From Thereva unica (lineage: Eukaryota > Arthropoda > Insecta > Diptera > Therevidae), in the NCBI GenBank assembly GCA_949987705.1, contig OX465285.1, positions 2,418,001 through 2,482,000 of the forward strand: a DNA stretch of 64,000 bases, in the 5' to 3' direction. The notes under the pieces are model-generated. The model ran no database searches. It saw nothing but the letters and a program-made list of their open reading frames with translations, and was not told where the DNA came from. Every line of letters begins with the position of its first letter. Positions within the stretch are counted from its first letter, which is position 1. Of the stretch, positions 55,136-64,000 are shown piece after piece. The position numbers and the translations under genes are program-made.

Positions 55136-56671
55136 ATAAGTTACAAAAAGTTGTCACTGTCAAAATAGTTGATCAGACCTACTGGACAGTGGGGCAATTT
55201 CCCGCAGTCAGGATTTCCGAACTCCAATAGCAACAAGAGTTTAAAGGAAAGGTTTAATGCCTCCTCCTTCAGGAGAATGTACAATAGTATCGCATGGGCA
55301 TGCGAACCGTATATCTTTTCTGCGGAACCATCGAATCTGAAAGTTGGTGGAGGTGTCCGAAGTCTACACCACTGATCTGTGATCTAGGGATTGTTCGATC
55401 GATCGTTCCGATCGCGTAGAAATTTGTCTAAGAACTGTGAGCGGCCGCCCCATACTCCAGTCGGCGTAACGTTAACGGAATGTTAACGCTTTGGACGACT
55501 TGGCTTTGTTGACGTTGTCACAATTGAAGGCGGGCTTCAATGTATCGATAGACATCTATCTGATTATGCCGTTTCATTTGACAACAAAGTGTTTTCGTTA
55601 TCGTTTGATTACTTGGAGAAAGTTTTCGAACACGATTGAATCGTATGATCGTGGGGTCCTCTAGCGATGCTGACATGTAGGCATCCTTTGGAATGGGTTA
55701 AGAGAATGAAAGCAAATGAGCAACTCCGATTCTGCTATCCGATTTTCAAGGGGTATGTCAGCCAAAACGTAGATCAATCTCTTGAATCTGTCTACGATCT
55801 TAAAGACCACGGCGTACTTCACTATATCAATATGGATATGATCATATCTATGATTTGGAAGTTTGGAAGCTTCAAATGGAGATTTGGAAGTCTCGGAACT
55901 TGGACTTTTGGCTTGAGACTACTCATTGCAGCTTTTATTGATGGATGGTAAGTATTGCTGGGTAATGACTGCTCTTGAAGCATAAATACCACCAGGGTGA
56001 AATAGGTTATGTTCAGAGTTAAACGCTAGCCTCACACCAGACACGATGAGATGTAACTGACATTGATGTGGGGTCTAGCTTTACCCGTAAGCCGTAACGA
56101 GTAAGACATGACAAACTTATAGTGAAAAGAGCGATTCCTGGAAATAGTGTTTCACATAAAAGAAGTAGTGAAAAACAGTTAAACCTTCTATATTATGTTT
56201 TTTTTGTGAAGTACTGGGTCCAAAGGTACCTACCACTGCCACTTGCTTGACCTATTGTACTACACTCGTATACCTTATTTATGTTAGGGCAAAACGCTTC
56301 AGCAATTTCAGCCAACTGTTTGGAAACTTATCGCTTAGATTTCAATGTTCGAGTTGTTCGAAGAGACCCTGTTCCTCGCTATTGCCGGGCACTCACCAAG
56401 AACATAAAGGGCAGACTCGTTCCAGCAGGAAATGCAGTGCTCCAATAAAAAGCTTATAGCGCTTGCGTTCCCATACCAGTTCCATAATACTTTTTAACAT
56501 TCCATGTCATTGCATTGGGAAGCATACCTTTTTATGCTCCTTCAGAAGCGTTCTAGGAACATTCTAAAAAGCTTATAATATCCATAGACGCTTGTGGAAA
56601 GGTTACTAAGGACCGGATATCGAAAAGCTTTTATTTCTGTTTGCCTTTTGCAGTTGTTTTCATCTTTTTGC
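55136..56671. other. No gene recognised
   Basis: Mixed sequence with open frames up to 94 codons (55,667-55,951, reading MWK/FGSFKWRFGSLGTW) that look like low-complexity tryptophan/glycine repeats derived from short GGAAGT.TGGA DNA repeats at 55,855-55,905. No family is assigned. Confidence 0.3.
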
Positions 56672-56795
56672 AGGTGCGAGTGTCGATTTTCCAAGCGGTT
56701 CCCGTACTAAGTACTAACCCCAGTCCAATGCTGCTTAACTTCTGCAATCGAACAAGAACCGGTATACTGAGTATGCTAGTAGCACGATTTATGGT
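56672..56795 (-). repeat. 5S rRNA-derived sequence, copy E
   Basis: On the minus strand: GTATACCGGTTCTTGTTCGA, GAAGTTAAGCAGCATTGGAC, GGTTAGTACTTAGTACGGGA, ACCGCTTGGAAAATCGACAC. This is the best match to functional 5S around the AAGCAGC and TTAGTACTTAG blocks. It shares upstream sequence (CATAAA..GTGCTACTAGCATACTC) with copy A, so the mobile unit is longer than 5S. Confidence 0.75.
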
Positions 56796-56964
56796 AATTA
56801 AGATTATTGCCAGTTTTACTCGTTCTATAAAACTTCTGGAATCTCCAGCAATGCCTGCAAGCGAGATAATTTAGGGCGCAGTCTCCGGGTAATCAAGCTA
56901 ACAAGTGTCCTGATATCATTTTTACTACGCCCGGCCGCATTGGGAGACGGCTCAGGAAGAAAAA

Positions 56965-57350
56965 TGCTGTTCTGGCTCTGATGAGCACCTTCGAAAGACT
57001 CCTTTTAAGGCACATTCGCTAAATTTTTTTGCGCCGGGTGCAGTATGCGATATTGCGCGCTATCTTACTTTCTTAGACGGCTCTACAACCGGAATCTGAT
57101 CCTGGCCTTTCGCAACTATTCTCTCCACCGGTCTCGACTCGGAGCCGATTTGATGCATTTTTTTTTATATTTTTAATTTCTAAAGTTGCGTCCGGTGCTA
57201 GTGCACCATTCGCACCTATAAAAAGGCCGCCCCTGCACATGCGGATGCTACCAGACTGAAGTAATGCCTTTGTGGCTTGCATCTGTCTAGCCTTGAACGT
57301 CATGCACAAATGGGTTGTTGGGTTCAGTCAGAAGAAATCTGACAATATCG
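56965..57350 (+). repeat. Composite of dispersed repeats Y and Z with an RTE scrap
   Basis: GGCTCTGATGAGCACCTTCG and CTGAAGTAATGCCTTTGTGG...TTGAACGTCATG are repeat Y. Between them are an RTE piece (57,077-57,155, matching 174-250) and repeat Z (57,030-57,070 and 57,165-57,240: GTGCAGTATGCGATATTGCG, TTGCGTCCGGTGCTAGTGCA), which recurs at 62,160-62,400. This indicates nested insertion or recombination among old elements. Confidence 0.55.
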
Positions 57351-58799
57351 TCTAGAGTCGCACACATTCCCTGCTGCTAGACCCTGCTGATCAGTCCGAA
57401 ATTGTTACGGCATGTGCATATTTTCATATACTCTAATGGCTGACCAACCACCGATCTTTTGCCATGGCCTATTGATACTACATCTAAAAGGTGAAAAGAG
57501 AAAGTAAAATCGGGTTAAACCCTTCACTAACCCGTCACCATTTCCCAAAATAAATATCTCTCTCGAAACTAAAAGACACAAAACTCGCCTCCTCCTGTCT
57601 TCCACGGATTATTAAATTCCTTCTCCACCCAGTCTTCCCGCCGTGCGTTAATCCTGCACCAATATTCCCATACCACACATATGCATATATAAGCCCAAAA
57701 TCTCTGTTCTCATTTCATTCTGTTAAATCCTTTGCTTTTTCCGAGGAATTTCTTCTTATCTTATCTGACATTTTTTTGGATTTTTTTTTGGTTTTTTTTG
57801 GCTTCCCCCTTTTTAAGTTTTTACGTACTCCAATTGCTGTCAATAAATCAAAATTAAAACTTGAAACACGAAAGTATTAAAGTAAAGGAAAACGATTTAC
57901 AACGAGAGAATCTCTCATCGCCGCCGCCCTGGCCTCCCTTCACTCTCTTTAGTCGGTGGGATTTTAAAAGTCAATAAACTTATCCTTCTCGGTACACAAT
58001 TTTTGATCGCTGAATGGAACCCGCCGCAATTTGTCTTCTTTGTAAAAAAAAAAAAATAAATAAATAAAGTACATATAAAAATGTGCTCCGCTTTTGCTGG
58101 TGTTGCTAGAGGATTTCTTTCCGCCGTTTTTTTTTTTTTCGCTATATAAGCTGGAGGTTGGGTGATATACTACTAACATTTTGACATCAAGCTGCATGAC
58201 AATCGAGAGGGTGAAAGACTCGAAGACAACACCTATGTATTTTTTTCGTGTCCCCATCACTTTAGAGGCTCTCTCTCCAGAGGCACAAATGAAGGAAAAG
58301 AATCTTTAAGGTTTCAACAACATCAGGATGAGCAGAGATTTTCCTCGCCGGTTTTCCGTTCTCCCCCATATTCTGGGGCTGCTTTGGAGATGTGGCATTA
58401 ACAAGGGGTGGAGAAGCATTTTTTTAACAGCAGCTTCTAAATAATGTGCACTTGTAAAGAGTGGAATTACGGTCTAGAAAGATACAGACCGAGATGCACA
58501 GTGAAAAGGTGCGCACAGATATCAATGGACAGACGTTTCAGTAACAAATGGACACAGGGTGATTCAGCTGCGGTTTGATTAATCTTTCCATGGCTGGGAT
58601 GGGATTTTTTTCGTGTTCCTCATAAAAGAGATCCATCACACAAAAAATCCCAACTATGCCCGTTTGTAATGCTAAAAATTTAATCTGAATTTTGTTTTTT
58701 TTTTTTGTTGAAGCTAAAGAAGGAAAGGAAAAAAATGCATAAAACGTCGTAAGGCGGCATGAAAGAGACTAAACACATCAAAGAAATCGTTGAACCTTA
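57351..58799. other. Gene-free, AT-rich, possible tgo 5' intron
   Basis: T-rich and A-rich runs; no repeat or exon recognised. If the exon proposed at 58,800 is real, this would be its downstream intron. Confidence 0.3.
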
Positions 58800-59140
58800 C
58801 CGGAACGATGTGACCTTTTTCAGTACAACAGAGCTACAACAACAACAACAGCAACAACAACCTGAAGCTGGAGGGAAACGAAAAAAGCAGTACAGCCGAG
58901 CCGAGAGCTGATACAAAGAGATCAGAGCCGAAGCGCAAAAGGCACAGACATGTTCCAAGCCGGAGTTCCATATAGCAGCGCTCCACAAACTTTGCTGTGG
59001 CTTGGCGTAAAGAAGAGCCACCAACCATCTACCAGTACAGCATCCCAGCTCCGAGATCCCAGAAAGATACACACCACTTCTCGACAGATTTTCTGCATCT
59101 TTTCTAGGTTTCTTCTCCTTCATGCTAAATGAGCACACGG
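58800..59140 (-). promoter_or_regulatory. Candidate noncoding 5' exon (possible tgo leader)
   Basis: On the minus strand a block with no intron-like T-runs ends at a consensus donor, GTTCCG|GTAAGG (58,800). It contains a (TTG)n/(CAA)n triplet tract, common in insect 5' UTRs. The 113-codon open frame through it (MKEKKPRKDAENLSRSG and so on) is probably incidental. Linkage to tgo is guesswork based on strand and position. No TATA or initiator was verified. Confidence 0.25.
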
Positions 59141-60099
59141 ATCCGAGTTAATTGTGTCTTATTCGAAGTAACTTTTGTGCACCACCACCACCGGATTTTT
59201 TCCGTTCGGGGCTCTTCTTTCTTTTTTTATTTTAATTTTTTTCGTTTTTGGATTGTGAGACATTTTTCATTCTCTAATCCGTGGGAATTTAAGGAATGAC
59301 CACAAAATATCATCGCCGAGGCAAGGAAGTGATCAATGAAGATTCTGGGCTATTGAGGAGGTATTGGCCGACCAAGTGCACGCAATTGGAGTCTTTAAAG
59401 ACAATACTGTCGATGAGGCGCACAATAAGACATTTTCGGAGATTTTCTTTAGTTTTTATTTCGTGTTTCTTACATAAAAGATAAATTGAGAAATTTTGAA
59501 GGGAATTTAACAGTTCTGTGCTCTTCTATTTCTTTTTCTTGTAATGACTTTGCCAAATTTGGTAGACACGCTCGATTAAAAGCACTTAATTAAGGTGAGA
59601 CGATCGGATTTTGTTTCCAGTTTTTTTTTGTGAAGTTGTTTTGGTTGTAGCAATAACCCTTTTAATTAAGGAAGTATTGGAGGAAATATGGAGTTTCATT
59701 TGTAGGGTATATAGTGCGAAAAATACGCATGAGGTTCAGTGGGAGAATATCGTCTTCATCTGGAGGTAAATCGACCAATATAATCTAGAATAGGTGAAAA
59801 TCGAATTCAGTAGCTACACATGTATTACTATGCTGCATATGAACGAACGAAAAAATGCCTTATGATTAAGAAGCAAAATTATTATCTGCCCAATATCGAA
59901 GAAACCGAATAAAAACCACTGTACAAACTATAGAGGCATACGTCTTTTACGCCCACCTTCAACCTCCCTTGATTGAGGCTGGATGGCACACTCGCACTTT
60001 ACTCTCCAGAGTACAATTTCTGAGTCTAATACTGTACCCAAAACTCAAATTGGAGTCGAGAAAAGGATAAAGAAATAGACCTTCGGCAAATGATAGGGT
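59141..60099. other. No gene; small RT scrap
   Basis: 59,141-59,870 has nothing recognised. ATTATCTGCCCAATATCGAA...AACTATAGAGGCATACGTCT at 59,879-59,945 encodes CPISKK..NYRGIRLL, the PIxKKGxxxxCxNYRGIxLL motif of RTE-like RTs, as a short scrap. Confidence 0.4.
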
Positions 60100-61045
60100 C
60101 TTAAGCCAAAGATGATGGAAAAGCATTCCCAACGATTACCTGCCCTGTTATGCTGCTTAGTATGGACCTTATTACCCCAGAACAGGAACATGGACAGCCT
60201 GCCTCAACGAAAAGTAGATGAAGCAGACATCCCAGAGATGGGGTAGGAAGAAATTGTGAAAGCCACGAAGAAGATTCGCAGCGTGCCTGAATGAAGGAGT
60301 GTTCCCTGGAAAATGGAAGCGCCAAAAGCTTATGCTCATCCCGAAGCCAGGTAAACCTCCAGGGAACCCGGTGACCTACAGGCCGATATGTCTTCTTAAC
60401 ACCATGGGCAGGCTTTTCGAAAGAGTTATATACAGCCGACTACCCCCAAGCGTCGAGAGGAGGACAGTTTGTCGGAAAGGCAATTTGGTTTCAAAAAGGC
60501 TACATTGGCAGCTGATGGTATCAGTATGGTGATAAGCCTTGCAAGGGCAACAATCGATGTGAATAAGAAGTACGCATTAATAACCCTTGACGTGGAAAAT
60601 GCTTTTAACACCGCGGAATGGAGAAAGATTGACCAGGCGTTGATAAAACTTGATACAACGAAATGTCTAGGGCGCATTGTTATAAAATTTCTTGTAGGTA
60701 GGAGACTACACTGCGAGCCAAGCGAGGGAGTAAGGGCTACAGAACTATGGATCATCATGCTGCGGTCGCTGTTGGGTTCGGCGATGACATTGACTAGTAA
60801 GAAAGCGACTATATTCGTGGACGAAGCTATATGGCAGATAAAAACGTGGCTGAAGAACGCTGGTCTAATGAGCTGAGCACAAAACGAAAGTAGTGCAGAT
60901 CGTCTAGAGGAAAAAGCTGGATACCATAGCGGTGAAGGTAGGTGACTAGATCATCTTGGCATTGCAGACGAATAGGTGATCTTGGTTTACGCATGAATAA
61001 GGCCCAGAATGTAAGAGCAAGACCATTTTTGATCATCACTTAATG
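60100..61045 (+). pseudogene. R1-like retrotransposon RT remnant
   Basis: Plus-strand blocks: FPGKWKRQKLMLIPKPGKPP and YRPICLLNTMGRLFERVIYS, then a frameshift, then LSERQFGFKKATLAADGISM and ITLDVENAFNTAEWRKIDQA. After an internal deletion come LWIIML and EAIWQIKTWLKNAGL. These are classic R1-clade RT motifs. The segment that should contain YADD is missing between ~60,770 and 60,820. Dead copy. Confidence 0.85.
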
Positions 61046-61067
61046 AAAACCTGAATGTTTTTCACTC

Positions 61068-61639
61068 AAGGTCTATCCACACATATCCGTGACGTTACTG
61101 CGTCTTCAGTGATTTACCGGGGGCATCAGTGAAAAAAAATTATCGCTATCAGTACGATATAATTCCATGCAAACAAATAGAGAAAGGCACAGATGCAGAG
61201 ATGCGCAGATGCAGATGCCGAGAGGCACCGACGATCTCAGTATCCTTCAGGCGTCCGTGAAAAACACAACAAATACGTTGCCCCCAATGTTTTTTTGTTT
61301 TATCCCGAACGTGAAACAATTTTTGTTAAATTCAACGGAAAATTTTCTAAAAATTCAACAGATATTTAGATAAAGTTTATTTGAAATACACTCAAACCTG
61401 TGCTACTACTTCCTGAAGAGTCCACTTGGGGCAAACCCCCTCTCTCTCCACGCTAAATTCCACGATGCACTTGATATCACTGTCCAAATTTCAAAACTAA
61501 GGGTCAGATGCCATTGAACATTGAGCACTGATACGAAAGCGGCGATGCTGTGTGAATGTCAGTGAAAAATTCATCACGGAAGCCACTGACAAGGAAGTCA
61601 TCGCCGAGGCGCCGTTACGGATATGTGTAGATCGACCTT
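61068..61639. mobile_element. Inverted-repeat element, 572 bp, family unknown
   Basis: AAGGTCTATCCACACATATC at the left and the complement of GATATGTGTAGATCGACCTT at the right form ~24-bp terminal inverted repeats, with weaker pairing further in (GACTTC..CAGTGGCTTCCGTGATGAA). A clear target duplication was not found; at most TC on both sides. No coding capacity. Confidence 0.55.
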
Positions 61640-61739
61640 TCGACCATGCCCCGGAGGGCGCTACACGAGGCTAATGTTTGATGTGAACGTCGGCCTGAGC
61701 GGGCCCTAGAGAACATCAAGAGCGTTCGTGAGGAATGTT

Positions 61740-62115
61740 CTCACGACCTTTGCCAAACTTTCTGACATTACAGATCCTGCTCCGCGCTGGCCAACTTACT
61801 AGCGAACCACACATGAGAATTGTGCGCACCACAGCTGTGTTCATCGACGGGACCATCTTTGGCTTAAGATTGCATCACTTGTCAAAGGTCTTTTTAGAGC
61901 TGTGCATACTCACTTCCACCTTTCCTCAATGTTCGACTTCTAGTTGAATTTTGGGTCCAATATTAGACCCAAATATTTCACTCGGGGGGATCAGGAGATG
62001 ATGTAATCCTCCAACCGGGGTGGTTGGAGGTGGGAGTTTACGTTTTTCCTGTAAATTGCATCAGGTCAGTTTTGCGCGGATTGGCTGGCATACCGCAGCC
62101 TAACTGCCCACCTGA
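61740..62115 (-). pseudogene. LOA-like RT fragment
   Basis: On the minus strand: CGMPANPRKTDLMQFTGKT, then KYLGLILDPKFN, NIEERWKV, NLKPKMVPSMNTAVVRTILM. This matches GLxVNPxKTExVLFTRK...KYLGxxLDxKLxW...WGLxPxxVxWLYTAVVRPIxxYG of the LOA/I group, with frameshifts and stops. Confidence 0.7.
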
Positions 62116-62159
62116 CAACTTAAAGGGGGCATGCCTCACGCAGCGTGTGGACCTCATGT

Positions 62160-62400
62160 GGCAAAAGGACCCGATGCAGTATGTCATATTGCGCCCCTAT
62201 CGGCTGTTAATTTTTTGATCGTAGTAAAGGACAACGGAAAAAACACACACTCTGTTGAGTTTTTCTAACATTTGAAAATGAAGGCACGGGAACATATTTT
62301 CACTTTTTTTAGAAATTGCGCCCGGTGCAAAGGCACCAATTGCACCTATGTAGGCGTCGTCTCTGGTATGGGCCCCAACTGCACCGCCTTCAAATGCTAG
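62160..62400 (+). repeat. Dispersed repeat Z, copy 2
   Basis: GATGCAGTATGTCATATTGCG and AAATTGCGCCCGGTGCAAAG...CACCAATTGCACCTATG match 57,030-57,245, interrupted here by ~100 bases of other sequence. Confidence 0.5.
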
Positions 62401-64000
62401 TAGGGTTTTTTAGGTTTTCTTGCATGAATTCACTATTCACTGTTGGGAGCATTCCTGAGACCATTATACGAGTCATGATGTTCGTACATGCTGATCTTCG
62501 AAACCGCCCAACCGATTTCAATGAAATTTTGTGAATGTACATATATGGTTTGTGCGGGAGAAGAAGACATTGTTGATGGTGTTAAACTGGGCTTTCGGGT
62601 AAAAAGAATGTGACTTAAGACTGCATTGAATTTACTACAGAAACGCTATGGTGATTGTTATTAGTCTTTAATAGTGCACATTGTTTATATTTTATCCTTT
62701 TAAGGTTTGTTTATAAGTGTCTAAAACTACAACAATACGATTAGAACCCCCAAAACCATTCCCTTCTTCTAAAGTAGTTTTTTCTTAGCAATTATTCTTC
62801 TATAAAAATTCTCTTCACACAACTAAAGTATAATTGCTGCTAGTCTCGCAGTCAAATCATTGATATGTAAACAAATTACATTTTAAAAAACCCCCGAAAA
62901 AAAACGATGCCAGTAAGTAAACTCTCTTTCTCCCGCAATCTCCCCATTGCACCCCCGCAAAAAAAAGGAAAATTCCACCTTTTTGCGTTTCTGTGACGAA
63001 ACAACAAGGGACCACCACCGGTAACATAATATTATAGAGCAGAATGCTTCTCAATGTTGGGAACTCTTAATTTTTTGGCGCTCCCACTAATAACGGAAAG
63101 AGGTTAATTTCGTTTAATTTGCGCAATTACCCGTAACAATGCTACATAAACCCCTAATGAGACTCCTTCCGTGTCTTTTGGAAATGTTAATGATTTTAAA
63201 GCTCAGCCAACAACAACAGCAGCCCCACAGCCACATTCATCCCCCCATCGTTCTCGTTCCATAGTCGCGTCACCTATACGAACCGAGGTCGACGGTGTAT
63301 TAAAAAAAAAATATTGTATATATGTATGTATGTATATATAGAATGAAAGGATATACAACACAGCCAGCCAGTCATCCCCCGCAAAGGACTATGCTATACC
63401 ATCAGAAAGGAGAGAAGGCGAACTTCTAACGTCGAAAATCACAAGTCGGCTCTGATATGATGGTGTGGAGTCTGGAGCCCCTCTCTCTCTTCGTTCTCTT
63501 CCATCTATTTTTGAGTGAAAAAAAAACTGTGAATGAGCGCATGAGGGTAACTCGGTTACTCAATCTGTTGTTCTAAAGAGAAAGAGAGAGTGAGTGAATG
63601 AGTGAGTGGGTGGAAATGAGGGGAGGGAATGAGGAGGTGAGTGAGGATGTTGTAGCACTTCTTTTTTTCCCGTTGTTTAACGGGCAGCCCTCTTATGGTT
63701 TTCGTTGTTGCGCTTTGTTTCTCTCTGACGGCGGATGATAGCTATGTTAGGATGGAGATACTTGCGAGGTACTATACTGAGTAGATGGGGCACCCGAGAG
63801 TTAGCTTCGGGTACCTCAACGACGACAACGGGGAGAGATAGACTCTTCCTTTGTACTTTATATATAACACCTAGTTTTATTATTATACTAAGCGAACAAA
63901 TTGTGCAAAAAAGAAAATAGAAAGGGTTTTGTCATCATTCGGTTCGGGGTATAGCACACACTGCCTTTTCTGCCTCTTCTTCTCTTTCTATCTTCATAAA
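62401..64000. other. Gene-free right end of the window
   Basis: AT-rich to ~63,300, then GA-rich low-complexity sequence (AGAGAAAGAGAGAGTGAGTG near 63,580). On the minus strand TATATAAAG lies at ~63,857-63,866 in a GC-mixed neighbourhood, a possible but unverified TATA box pointing toward tgo. No coding exon is recognised. Confidence 0.3.

Noticed and set aside
1..64000. CRISPR arrays, operons or bacterial mobile elements
   Set aside because: The window is clearly animal nuclear DNA with introns and non-LTR elements. The only regular repeat array is the 310-bp satellite.

Overview
This window looks like nuclear DNA of an insect, most likely a fly or midge (Diptera). The DNA is AT-rich, its genes have introns, and much of it is decayed non-LTR retrotransposons and short inverted-repeat transposons. 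The only host gene I can assemble is on the minus strand: the orthologue of Drosophila tango (tgo, the insect ARNT), a bHLH-PAS transcription factor. Its exons spread from 44,851 down to 11,078, with a possible further 5' exon at 51,348-51,400. The species cannot be fixed from this sequence.

Layout, left to right. 1-10,300 is downstream of tgo. It holds retrotransposon 3' ends, a 1-kb long inverted repeat, an array of 310-bp tandem repeats with older inverted copies beside it, two PIF/Harbinger-like MITEs, hairpin repeats and AT-rich sequence. 11,078-15,452 carries six 3' exons of tgo (C-terminal region, PAS-B and PAS-A). One intron in this part contains a decayed RTE-like retrotransposon interrupted by a 269-bp near-perfect palindrome. 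15,453-30,329 is a 14.9-kb intron filled with LOA/I-like, R1-like and CR1-like remnants. The bHLH exon is at 30,330-30,490. 30,491-44,770 is a second large intron region with a 1.16-kb MITE, 5S rRNA-derived repeats and retroelement remnants. It also contains a phase-compatible 108-nt cassette exon at 40,458-40,565. The exon with the conserved DKERFA start is at 44,771-44,851. 46,862-49,485 is a young, 5'-truncated RTE-like retrotransposon with an open reading frame and perfect 16-bp target site duplications. From 50 kb to the end are possible upstream tgo exons and more repeat remnants.

The eight core tgo exons, read from the ATG at 44,809-44,811, sum to 1,881 nt. That is exactly 626 codons plus stop, with every splice phase matching. 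Including the cassette exon adds 36 residues directly before the DNA-contacting basic region.

No CRISPR array, operon or clearly new molecular system is visible. The most unusual items are the tgo cassette exon, the set of five 5S rRNA-derived repeats, the four short transposons sharing TTA/TAA target duplications, the 310-bp satellite next to a long inverted repeat, and the perfect palindrome.
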